Assembly (NCBI RefSeq): GCF_019399895.1
Contig: NC_091872.1
Location: forward strand, 5,650,395-5,714,394
Reading direction: 5' to 3'
Source of the DNA: Cardiocondyla obscurior
Taxonomy: Eukaryota; Arthropoda; Insecta; Hymenoptera; Formicidae
DNA length: 64,000 nucleotides
Notes under the pieces: generated by a model
Databases searched by the model: none
The model's input: the letters and a program-made list of their open reading frames with translations, nothing else
Told to the model about the DNA's origin: nothing
Position numbers and translations under genes: made by a program
Shown here: positions 39,074-49,672 of the stretch, piece after piece
Layout: every line of letters starts with the position of its first letter
How positions within the stretch are numbered: position 1 is the stretch's first letter

Positions 39074-41185
39074 TTTTTTCTTGTTATCTGAGAATCGGCG
39101 ATCTTGCGTTAAGTAAACAGCCGCCTGGTTTCTTTTAATAATACCGCGAGAAAGAGTTCGCATTATATCATCCATTGGAACGAGCCCTCCATTATTTTCT
39201 TCCGTCCGGGAGTAAAGTAGCTGCCGAGATGTAAGCTCCAGACAAAATTCTAGTTCCGTGTTGGCAAATCGTTAAATAAAAGGTCACCGTTACACGGGTA
39301 CAAATTCAGGTGGTGGACGCGAAAAAAAATTCACTTAGCAGTTCTTCTTCATTTTTGTCTTAATTTTGAATAAACATTCTCGCCGCTTTCTCTCCCCGGT
39401 TCTTTCATTTTTTCGCCCGTGTATTCGGACTTTATTCGTCTTCTTTGTCTTGCACCGCATATACCCGCCGTTCTACCTTTATCTCATATTTTTTTTTGTT
39501 CTCGCTCTTTTCCTTACGTCGCTTTTATTCCTTCCGAAGAGGTCATTCGTTTCTCACTTAAAAACAGATTTGATCCCTCCGGCACGTCGCTCTTTTTGAT
39601 CGCCGGTCTTTCGTCGTCATTACACGCCGGGCGCGGGATCAGTCGGACGAGTTTATCGTGAATTCAACGAGCGAAAATAGAATAGTTCCATTTTCAGCAT
39701 GAAGATACGAAGGATTTATGATTTGCATTGACGCGGGAAATACCTCTCGTTTCTTTCGCCGATGGATCGGCGCTGGCAAACGAAGCGCAAGACTGCGATA
39801 TCTCGTTGCGAGGATTGATCGAGCAAGAAAGTTAGGCGCTATTAAGATTAAATGGAAAGCGCGCCCGAAGTGTATTTATACGATACCTATATATTATACA
39901 TTATAAAAAAAAAAAAAAAAACTGAAAAAGAACATCAGGTTCCTTGAATTATTTTATATTTTTCCTGTCAAGAATATTTTTAAGCAAGCTTTTTCCATGA
40001 AAGTTTATTCCGCTGTGAATTAAGAAAATACGAAATCATCCATAAAATTTTCGCTATTACTTTCGCTCCTATTTTTGCTATTATAAATTTTACGTATGGC
40101 AACGAAAATTGAGTCGACCCGAATTTTTTGTCGATGATCAAAATCCGAAGTAAATTGGTGTCATCGATATTGCACTTTTCAATTTGATTCCACTGTTCCG
40201 GGACATTAGCGCTAATGAGCGATATGGGATAAAAAAAATGGGATTCAATTTCAACGTTTTTGGCGAGTCTTTTGTGCTCCGAGGAGCTTTTTTTGCTCCA
40301 CTTGATACAATAAATGACACTGTAACGTGAACTCAACTTGTACTAATAGAAACAGTTAAGTATCGAGAGAGGAGTAATGGAGAGTTTTCAGACTCTAAGT
40401 AGTATATTTATAAAAGTAATCGATAAGCAGTGGCATCTAAAAAAATTAACAAACATTAACTATATCGAACCGTTTATAAATTAAAAAAAATTTATTGCCG
40501 AGTTCCCTACACGTTTATCTAATTGCGCGCGATTAAACCTTTACAAATAAATTATGCATTCCGTAGTGCAAGATTATTATTTGTTATCCAACAACCACGA
40601 GAATTATGTGAATTTAAATATGTCCGCGCAATAGGATTGTTTTCGCAGCGAAGAGAGAACGATAAGATCTCGATTGCCGGCGGGAAAGAATTCTTTCTTC
40701 GAGAGCAGGTATGACATTCGGGAAAATTTCCTGTCGATAAACAACCGTGATTCTGCTGGCGTTCAAACCAGAGCTCGAAGATTACGTCTGCGGACGCTGC
40801 ATTATTCACGAGATTCACCTTTTTTTTTTTTATTCTTTTTTTATTTTTTTTTACCGTGTCCCAAGATTATCTCCGTTACCTGTTTAATGGTACCTGCGGC
40901 GTAGTCTAAGTTTAAATATTTCGTAACGGCGGGATTTCTTCTCCGACGACGCCGTCGGCGACCCGAGAAGATAAAACAACACTGCGAAATCGCCGCGAGG
41001 TGGAATAATACTTGGGACACCCCCGAAGTACCGGTTAATAATGCGCATTTCAATTTTCAACCCCGCCGCAAGGATAGAAAAAGTGGGAAGCGCACGAAAA
41101 GATAAGGGCCGCGCGCGACCGCGGGAGAGATGAAAGAGGGCGTAATGTTAACTTCGTTCTAAATTAAAACCAAGCGCGCGTATTA
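39074..41185. other. Noncoding stretch, no gene seen
   Basis: Pyrimidine-rich at 39340-39560; an A17 run at 39905-39921; AT-rich at 39940-40500; T-rich at 40820-40852. The 118-codon minus frame at 39980-40336 is Lys/Ile/Ser-rich in AT-rich sequence and has no domain. Several overlapping frames near 40520-41050 are likewise unconvincing. Confidence 0.5.
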
Positions 41186-41214
41186 AAATTCCCGGCGCGC
41201 GCAAACGGGAATTT
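41186..41214. repeat. Inverted repeat, 9-bp arms
   Basis: AAATTCCCG at 41186-41194 is the exact complement of CGGGAATTT at 41206-41214, with an 11-nt GC-rich spacer. Confidence 0.85.
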
Positions 41215-41421
41215 CAATATTTCTCGTCCAATCTGCGAGTCGCACGCAGACGGACGGACGGACCTTATCGTATTCAGAAGACGTTTTCCGCAGACACGTA
41301 AACTCATAGTCCCATAAATGTAGATTCTCTGGTAAGAGAGGCGCCGTTCGCACGATGCGGTACACCGGAGGCACTGGAAGAACCGGAAGTGCGGTTCAGA
41401 GATGCTCCGTTATTCTGCTAT

Positions 41422-41460
41422 TTAACCCTCAAGTGGAGCATCGGGTCACGTTGACCCGAT
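41422..41460 (+). mobile_element. piggyBac-like terminus, relic
   Basis: TTAA at 41422-41425 is followed by CCCTCAAGTGG and then a short palindrome, ATCGGGTCA/TGACCCGAT, 9-bp arms with a 3-nt spacer at 41440-41460. TTAA plus CCCT is the signature of piggyBac-superfamily ends, and a GGGTCA/TGACCC palindrome just inside the end is found in piggyBac-like short elements of insects (from memory of the family). I could not find a matching opposite end nearby, so this is a single degenerate terminus and its extent is unknown. Confidence 0.5.
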
Positions 41461-41893
41461 GTGGTTGTTGAACGTTCCAATTTTTCGAAACTTCACGGCG
41501 CCACGTCCGACGTTAATTTTTCGTTCCGCGAGGGGGATTCCGAAACACAATGGGCACGTACGACGACGATAACGCCGCGGCCGTTTATTCTCCGCGCTTT
41601 CTTTTTTTCATGAAACTAATTTTCAGTTTTTCCGACCCCGTAAATTTCCCAGACCCGCGGCTCCCGGCTCGTTATTTCCCCATAGACTTCGCGGGCTCGC
41701 GCTTTCCGCCGCGGGCGGAGTACTTCCTGAATCGATAACTCATTTTTATCATTTAAAAATGCTTCTTCGTCTCCGCCGCCGAGAGTCCGGCGGGATCCGG
41801 TGCAGTGGACGCGATCTCGATAAATACAATTCTCAACGCAGAACGAGAGCGATCGGTAGTGCGGCGATCGAGTATAAAGCATTTGCAGCGCGG
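41461..41893. other. Noncoding stretch between transposon remnants
   Basis: CpG-containing sequence with overlapping frames on both strands (minus 41616-41948, plus 41550-41941). None has a domain, and two run into the foldback element at 41903. Confidence 0.5.
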
Positions 41894-41902
41894 TGGCCGC
41901 TG

Positions 41903-42064
41903 ACGTCTTATAAGTTAGCGGAACAAAATGAGCAGAATTAATTCTCACTAATGTTTTTATTTGTTAAAATAAATTTTTTTTAAATAAAATAACTTTATTT
42001 TAACAAATAAAAACATTAGTGAGAATTAATTCTGCTCATTTTGTTCCGCTAACTTATAAGACGT
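41903..42064. mobile_element. Foldback transposon with perfect 71-bp arms (copy B)
   Basis: The left arm at 41903-41973 is the exact reverse complement of the right arm at 41994-42064: 71 of 71 bases by hand check. The central spacer is 20 nt and AT-rich. The termini read ACGTCTTATAAGTTAGCGG, with the palindrome CTTATAAG just inside ACGT at each end. There is no coding capacity, so this is a non-autonomous element (MITE-like). The 9-bp flanks TGGCCGCTG and GGCGGAATC do not match each other directly, but pair with the flanks of copy A as expected for exchanged 9-bp target duplications. A 9-bp duplication with long arms fits Mutator-like or Foldback-like elements; the superfamily is an inference. 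Identical arms suggest recent origin or repair between arms. Confidence 0.9.
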
Positions 42065-42073
42065 GGCGGAATC

Positions 42074-42604
42074 GCTTCTTTTATTTCCCTAGAGCGTAAC
42101 GTTTCACGGTATCGATTGACGTGCCAAGGCCGACCACGCCGGGTACGGTCCCAAAACGAAACGCAAGGAAAATCTACAAAGATTGCCGATCAGAGAGGAC
42201 AACTTTCCAGTTACACGGCTGCCATTTCATATATAATTCGTTGCGCTTTATTCGTCACGCGAGGAATAAAGTTTTCTGAAACGACCCTACATAAGCCAGC
42301 CCCCTCTCTCCCCCTCGGAATCGGGTGTTAAAGAAGTTATGACAAAGAATTTCAATTTTCCTTTCGGCTCGACCGTTGCTCACTAAAACGTAACCCCGTC
42401 TTTTTGAGTCTTATTAAGAAAATAACGTAAACGGAAATTTACTTTATGCGTTTTTCATTTCGCAGCGTTTCTTCGCGAAGAAGTAGTATATTTCATTACA
42501 ACCTTTCCGTAGTATCAATACACCTGATACTTTCTGCACAATAGCGGCAAAGTTGTTACGCGTTTCCAATTTAACTTTCTACAATCAAAGACTGTAATTT
42601 CTCG
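42074..42604. other. Noncoding stretch, no gene seen
   Basis: Unique-looking sequence between the foldback element and an A26 run. No gene recognised. Confidence 0.5.
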
Positions 42605-42630
42605 AAAAAAAAAAAAAAAAAAAAAAAAAA
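42605..42630. repeat. A26 homopolymer
   Basis: Run of 26 A, the same length as the runs at 2579 and 13753. Confidence 0.9.
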
Positions 42631-43567
42631 CCTATAACGTATTTAGTTTCGCAAGCAAGTTTTAGCTCGGCAACTGAGCGCGTGATCGATAAAATGTATC
42701 AACCCGCCGATATAGCGACTGTAATAATTATGTGATCTTTCATATTAACTGAAATTTCGACAAATTGCCAACTAGTAAATATGAAATTTGCCTGATTATT
42801 GCGTACGATGGTGCTGATTTAATTCGAGGACTCGACAGAATTTTGTCTACTAATGAAATCGACAGGGCTCCGAAAAAGGTTTGCGAACGAACTTAATAAA
42901 TTGATGAACACACATGGCATCTATATGATATAAACAATAATCGCCAAACACGCGATGCATTATTACAAATTTGTTCCAATTTCTTTATACTGAATTAATT
43001 TTACGCCGGTGTGGAGTTTTGTAAATACAATAATTGCTAAAATTACATGTTTGTTTAATTGGGAAATAATTAAATTTATAAATTATTCTAAACTTATTCT
43101 GTGACTTACAGACGTTAATTTTATTATTTATTTTAATAAAACACGTGCATGCTCTGATAATAGAAATATGCGTTTTTAATATGAGAGACAGGCAGTTATG
43201 AAGCGTTATAACTTTTAACAAACGTTAAGTGTAGAATTTTTATTGATTACATATTTAAATAGATTTATTTGTATGCATTTTAATTGCTGAAGTATAAAAT
43301 TATTGACGGTCTTGAAAAATTCCAAGCACATACATATGTATTGTCGAATAATGCATATCTTCGTTATAATTTACGATATAATGAATTTATTTTGCCGATT
43401 GTTGCGACTGTGTGATAAATTTCTGCACGCATGGAAAATTACTGCGTTAGAAACTACGTTGAATGCAATCAACCAATCAACTGACACAAAACGGAAATAC
43501 GAACAAGCTGTAAATCAAGCTCAAATTATTGGATTTTAATTACATTACATGTCCGCGATCCCTTTGA
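42631..43567. other. AT-rich noncoding stretch
   Basis: AT-rich. The frames at 42985-43221 (minus) and 43303-43539 (plus) have no recognised domain. Confidence 0.5.
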
Positions 43568-43620
43568 TTAACCCTTTGAGTGCCATGAACGCATAACGTC
43601 CGGCGAAAGTTATTGGCGTG
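43568..43620 (+). mobile_element. piggyBac-like terminus, relic
   Basis: TTAA at 43568-43571 followed by CCCTTTGAGTGCCATGAACG, a sequence of the type seen at piggyBac-superfamily ends (TTAA target plus CCCTTT). The downstream boundary is not evident. Degenerate GGCTTTACGCTTAAAGG sequence near 43768 might be the decayed other end but is not convincing. It differs from the terminus at 41422, so it is another family or subfamily. Confidence 0.45.
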
Positions 43621-45249
43621 GACTATAAATAATAAATATGTAACATAATAGAGCTAAAAATTAAAATAGCAACTTATCTTTCTAATTAATCAAGATTTTG
43701 GGCACGCGAGAAAGTATTTTGTTCACAGCGATCGCAACGACGAGCCGCAAAACATTTAAGCCTGAAAGGCTTTACGCTTAAAGGATTGAAATTTTTCTCA
43801 AGACAGTCGATTTAATTTATTAGAATTTTTTTCGCGTTAATTAAAAAAAAATATTTTCTCTTTCTTTAATTACTACAGACTTTAATTAAATAAAATATAA
43901 TGAAGAAGCAGCGTTACTCATATTATTTTATAAGTTTTATTTTTGGCGAGCCCAAATAATACGACAACGTAAATACGCAGCATATAAAAAATTATTTGAC
44001 GTTGCGGAATATATTGCGAGAATGTGTGGTGTGCAAAAACATTTGAATATATTTATTCTATCGTTATACTTGTTTTGGAAAGAGCACAAAAATTAATTTA
44101 AAAACTCATAAAAATTAAAACGTTAGACTGATCTCAAACGCGAAGTCTGAAAGTTCACGTATATGTATGTTGTGATACTGAGAGAGTCAGACAAAATTCA
44201 CAGGCAAGCTATGCTAATAACCCTAATTCCGAATTACGCGTCTTGGCATTTTGTGTCAGCCGTGCAAGGCTTTCTCCGTTATAAACAGGTCGGATGCGGT
44301 AACATTTATATGTCTCTATTAGCTTAAAGAGTGCCTGATTATCGCGCCATCGCGTAGCATCATTATTTTATCTGACAGTCGGAGATACGATCGCTGATGA
44401 AATAAATATATATACATATATAATTAAACAGCATCGATCCTTTCCGTTATTTGAGAACAATTTATTTATGACAAATAAATGCCAATTCGCTGAAACATTA
44501 TGCGTTAGCTTTACGTATCAAGTGAAAATGAGCTTTCGGTTCTGGATACCGCGCGATATCGATTTTATTATCCCCGCAAGTCTACATTCTGCGTGGCATG
44601 TGGTTTATGCGGACATTAATGCACTGATGAGCAAACTTATTCCCTGTCATTATCCTCTTAATCGAATATTATAACTTCGCGAAACGTTTTCCAGTTGAGC
44701 CTTGAAAAATACTCGCTACGAGAATCGCCCGGCAATTCATCCGTCGGGAAAGGAAAAAAAATAACTTGTTCGTCAAGTACATACACACGTGGATTACAAA
44801 GTACAATCGTAAAAAGATTACGTCATGTGTATGCGTCGTGTATTTGGTTTTTTTTTTCCTGACGCGCCATCGTCACATTTTTATATCTACAAATGTAACA
44901 ATTTTTTAAACGCGGACCATTATATTCTTCATATATGGTTTCAGTGTTAATGCTCTAATCATTTATTCCGATTTCACATCCCGGGCTTACGTTTTGCGCG
45001 ATAAATATGTCAAAACGCACGGCTAGTGCGTTAACAACCGTCCGGTTTTATACGAGTGTACCATAAATAAAGCGAATAACAATTAATGCTTCATATGATT
45101 CGCGCTGGTATAGAAGAATGACGGAACGGGCCGAAAAATCGCGTGGAAACGACAAACAAATGCGCCAATAAAGTATCTCGTCGATCAATTTATGGCTGCA
45201 TCGTGCTGCGTGTATACGATTTGCTAAATTAATTAGTATGTCAAACACG
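43621..45249. other. AT-rich noncoding stretch
   Basis: Mostly AT-rich, with TA-rich sequence near 44405-44422. The 68-codon plus frame at 44468-44674 has no recognised domain. Confidence 0.5.
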
Positions 45250-45303
45250 AAGAGTAGAAGAAAAGAGAGAGAGAGAAAGAGACAAAAAGAGGCAGGGAAA
45301 AAA
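45250..45303 (+). repeat. Purine-rich GA tract
   Basis: About 54 bases almost entirely A and G, including a (GA)n core near 45265-45275. It encodes a Leu/Phe/Ser-rich stretch on the minus strand, which explains the frame there. Confidence 0.75.
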
Positions 45304-48300
45304 ATAATATTTGAAATAATCAACAGCCGTTGAAAGAAAATATTGTGCACAAACTCGTTCGCGTAACCCTTCGTGAAACGTGAAAATATTAACTTCTTGT
45401 TACACCGTTAATTTAACTATACCACTGGCATAAATTTTGACGACAAAATCCCTCATAATTTCCCGTTTTATTAAATTGCAGCCAAGTTTTGCGAATTGAC
45501 AACGATGCTATTTAATGATCACCCGCGACGCAGTTTTATCGAACTGTCTCACGGCTTACGGCTCTGTTTACAATCCCGGGCCCGCTATCAGTCGAGAGAT
45601 ATAAACGGTAACTACCATTTAAGACGTCTGGAAGTTTTGTTTCAATGCTTTCGAGTCCTCGTTACGGCCTGTCGATAAAAATCGCGGCGGGCTCGTTAGG
45701 TTCGTTGGCCGCGCGCCGCGTTCCGGGCCGCCCTCGTTTCCTCCAGAACTTTTTAATATCATTAGGTTTTGCGAAACGCAGTTAAGGATCTTTAAGGCGC
45801 TTTCCTTGTAAAGGAGCGCGCGCGGTGGGATTTTTAAGTTCCGCCCGTCATTTAACGGACGCGGAAAGATTCGCCGCGGCGTAGCGAAAACGATGCAGTA
45901 AAAGTAAATTGGTGGAAACGAGTACCACCGGGCAAAGCAGCGGCACGTTAGCCGGCTCCGAATCCTGTAACTTCAGCGTAGCGTCCCGAAAGTTAACCCA
46001 TTAATGTCCATTACAACCCCGTGTTGATCTTTAATCCCGATATTACGGGCCGGCGCGCGAAAATATTTCATCTCGATATTCGACGCGAGTCGGTCGGTCG
46101 ACGACACGCGGCGAAGTGCATTCATAAACGACCAATATTACTGATTTACCGCATATAACACATTCTGCACGTCTATACGCACAATCTATATTTTCAACAT
46201 TTCGTAGGCAAGAACTTTACAGCGAAATGTGCACAGCTACATTTGCATACCCTTTTTATCAACAAAGCTAAACAATTCATAATTTCTCTTTTTGAAAAAC
46301 GTCAAAGTGCAGATTTTTGCACTTTATATTAATAAAGCATATGCATGTTGAATAAATAACAATAAATAAAACTGCTGCTCTTTATTTCGTTCTATGAGAC
46401 TTTTTAGGGAAATTTTTTTTCCAAAATATCAGTTAAAAATATATATGTAAAATTAAATTGAAATACAAGATCAATATGACACTTAATAAAAAAAAAAAAA
46501 AGCATATTATCATGTTCGGCAAAAGACAAATTTGTGTCGAACGGGGAATCCACAGATGAATATTATGTAGGAAATCTGAAACACGATTTTAAGATCGCGC
46601 TAAGTTTCTCGTGATTATTAATCCATTAAAAAAATTACATCAAAATTATGAAACGTCGCGAATCAGTAGTCGGAGAACATCGACTGGTTGAATAGATATA
46701 TCTGCATGCATGGCCGTCGTTACGTGAACCAACTTTTCGTCAGTCACTTACAAGATTGCACCGAAGCAAAGCGGACGGACAGCGAGTGCGTCTGTAATTG
46801 TTCGCGGGCCGTCGTCGTCGTTGTCATCGTCGTTGTAGACGATGATCAAAGCGCATTACTCGCGCGTCGCTCGTAACCAATGGAATCTGCTCGATGCCGA
46901 CGCTCGCCGACAATTTCGACCAGAACTCAACCGGGAAGCGGATTTCACGACAATCCGCGCGCCGATATCCCGCTCGAATCGAAATTGAGGAAATAATTGC
47001 TTCCGGAAGTAGCGAGATTATACGATTTTTTTCTTTTACCGAGTATATATGCATAGCGTAAATTATTTCTAAAATTATTTTTAAGCTACGAGATGTTACG
47101 TTGTTTTACAAAAATAAAAGCTATCTCACTTTCGCTCCGGATCGATATGAAACATAGCTCGTAATCAAGTTAATTAAATTTATTCTCCAAAGTTTACAAT
47201 TCAATTTTGAAAAATCAGAGGTTGTTTATATCGCTCGTGAAATTTCCAATGATATAAACAACTCGATGAAATATATAATTTTATTATTTGTATTGCATAT
47301 TTTATAATAAAATCATTAATTTCTCAATTTTGTACTTTTATAATGAATAATGCGAATTTGCATGTAGTAAAATAATTTTGTTGCTATTATCGCGTATTTT
47401 AATAAAAGACATCGATACGAGTTAATAAAAAATAGAGGCGATAAAATTACAATTATAATTAATTATTATTATTTATTAATATCGCAAAAAGAAAATACAA
47501 ATAATACATGTAAAACACGTGGATGCACACAGGCAAACACCACTATTAATAAAATATATCACTCAGTTCTTATTTCGCAATATAATTCGGTAACATTACT
47601 CCGTAACATTTAAATTTGTTATTTATGAAATTAATGCAAATTAATGTTTTCACGTAGATTTGATTTGCGTGCGATCTCGCGTTCTTCGAATTTATTAGCT
47701 CTAATAATATGTTTTTACCGATCGCGCAAATTAATAAACACCGCTCGGTACCTGCTTTATTTCCCATTAAGTCGTTCTCGAAAATTTGTCCGTACGTTTT
47801 AATTATGTATTTATGCAAAACCGCGAGGACGCACGGGCTACCGTTGAATTTGCAGTCGTTAATACGCTCCGCGCAAAACGCGGCCACTAGTAACATTCAT
47901 TTTCTGTACAATTCATTCCGTTGTAATAAGTATTGATCCGCATCGATGCGAATAAAACCCGAAACCTACCCCTTTCTTTTTCTCCTTAGCGCGCGAATAT
48001 ACATTCCTCCCACGGGAAAACATTCTGCGTGATCAGCGTTGAATTATTTTCAAGTTTAAGAAAAAAAAAAATCCCAAAGATATGGTTATTTAACGACGAT
48101 TTTAATAACTAATCGAATGAAACGGATTTTACTCTGATTTGTATGCGGAACTGCTTGGACGCCGTTGAAACATTTTGCAGAAACGAAATTATTCGACGTT
48201 GCAATTCACGTAGCTTTCGTTTGCACCTATGCTTATCGCAGTTACTGAAATATTCAACCGCGACGTTATAATCTCATGTAAACCGATTGGAAAGTATTTT

Positions 48301-48339
48301 GCAGGATACGAAAGTAGGAAACCTCTCGTCTTTTTTTTC
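45304..48339. other. Noncoding stretch with one enhancer-like block
   Basis: Bases about 45700-46130 are GC-balanced unique sequence with AACCCATTAATGTCC and TTTAATCCCG words and could be regulatory. An inverted repeat with 8-bp arms (AAAGTGCA/TGCACTTT) lies at 46304-46325. An A14 run is at 46488-46501 and GTC/GTT triplets lie at 46811-46837. AT-rich at 47040-47560. No gene seen. Confidence 0.45.
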
Positions 48340-48354
48340 TTTTTTTTTTTTTTT
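48340..48354. repeat. T15 homopolymer
   Basis: Run of 15 T after T8 and one C. Confidence 0.85.
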
Positions 48355-49628
48355 CAACGAAAGAACTACGCCTGCCGTTGTAATTTACAAGTTGCTTTAG
48401 TCGATTCCGCCGTTCCGGCTAATTGGCAACGTAATTACTTCAAAGCGTTGCGCCAACGAGGCCGCGTTGTACACAGATACACGCGGGCATTCGACATCGC
48501 GCGTTGCTGCAGCAGTAGCTTTGTACTCTAATTAACGGACGCAACAACTCGCACCGAATAAATTCGCCTTTGTGTTTTGCAGGTCATTATTTACATATCA
48601 CGGGGCGCGCGGTGCTATTTCACCCTCTTTTCGGCCGCATTAGCCGCGCCGGTACTCGCGACACGCGCGTCGAGCGGTCAGTAAAAGTCAACGGCACGTT
48701 TGTTTGAATAAGAAAGAGACGGCACGAACTTCGTCGCGAAACGTTTCCTCTCGCGTGACATTTTTTAATATCCAAATACCGATAGCGCTTTCATCATTGT
48801 GTTACAGCATATCGTTATATTGAGCAATAACTGCAAAGCTAAAGTCGTGTTTTAAATTCTAGGGCAAATTATTTCAAACGAATTTAAGATCTAAGGAGTC
48901 GTCGAGATTCGTGTCGCCTTTCTTGTCCCCGCCGAATTATCGCGTCATAACTAACGCACGTGTGCGTATGAAGTGCGAGGCGGGGAGGAGGGGGAGGGGG
49001 ACAGTTTTCGCGATGAATATTCTCGACAGCGGAAGAGCATGGAATTTACTCCCGGCCGTCCGTTTTGGGATTAAAGCTGGTTCAGCGATAGCCAATTTTT
49101 CCCGCGCGATAATGCGCGTACGCGTACATTTTCCGCGTCGAGGTCCGCTTCGAAAATTTTTACCGGCGCGGGCACCGTAGACTTTGGCCGCCTCGTCACT
49201 CCGGCATTCATCCAGCGAGCGTTACGTAAATTTCGCCCTTCGCGACCTCGTCGCCGGCTATCTACGCGCGCGACGCAACCGACGTGTATTATCGGCAAAT
49301 TATGCGACCACGCTCGCATGCATCCACGTCTCGTTTCTGCTGGAAAAACACGCGACGCGAAAGACCGAGTTTACCGCCCTTACCGCATCCGGTTCTTCGC
49401 GAAACCGCCCGGAAGTCCGAAAGGACGCGAGTAAGAACCCGGAGCGCGCGAAAAAAATGAACGGTGCAACTTAAAACTGGAAACTGCGACCGTACGAAAT
49501 TTTTCCGAGCTGTCAGATTGACCGCTCGAGTTCCCGATTGTGATTCGTTGCCTTGCGCCTTAGAAACTTACGTTTTTACGGAATTTTGTGTCCGATGGGC
49601 TTAACGCACTCGCGTCCCTCACCTAAGA
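48355..49628. other. Noncoding stretch, no gene seen
   Basis: CpG-rich, especially 48590-48700 and 48900-49480. A G-rich tract (GGGG, GG, GGGGG, GGGGG separated by A) lies at 48982-49000. Overlapping Arg/Ala-rich frames on both strands at 48911-49474 have no domain. Confidence 0.5.
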
Positions 49629-49672
49629 ACGTGCGAAATTGCCGGCCAAAACGGCCGGCAGCAATTTCACGT
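49629..49672. repeat. Long imperfect hairpin
   Basis: Nested arms pair as ACGT, GAAATT and GCCGGCC with their complements around a 5-nt AAAAC loop, with small bulges (GC on the left, AGC on the right). In total 17 base pairs. Confidence 0.8.

Larger units (their letters stand above)
27829..41902. other. Candidate inverted segment between two foldback copies
   Basis: At copy A the flanks are CAGCGGCCA (left) and GATTCCGCC (right). At copy B they are TGGCCGCTG (left, 41894-41902) and GGCGGAATC (right, 42065-42073). Reversing the segment between the elements puts CAGCGGCCA on both sides of copy A and GGCGGAATC on both sides of copy B. These are perfect 9-bp target duplications beginning exactly at the element ends. 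That is what recombination between the two copies in inverted orientation would leave. A misoriented assembly block would give the same picture. Confidence 0.7.

Noticed and set aside
41370..41382. GGCACTGGAAGAA matches 13 nt of the miR-263 family
   Set aside because: The match ends where the mature miRNA should continue, and no complementary arm lies within hairpin distance.
43741..43790. Possible far end of the 43568 piggyBac-like relic
   Set aside because: Similarity to a reversed CCCTTT-TTAA end is too weak to call a boundary.
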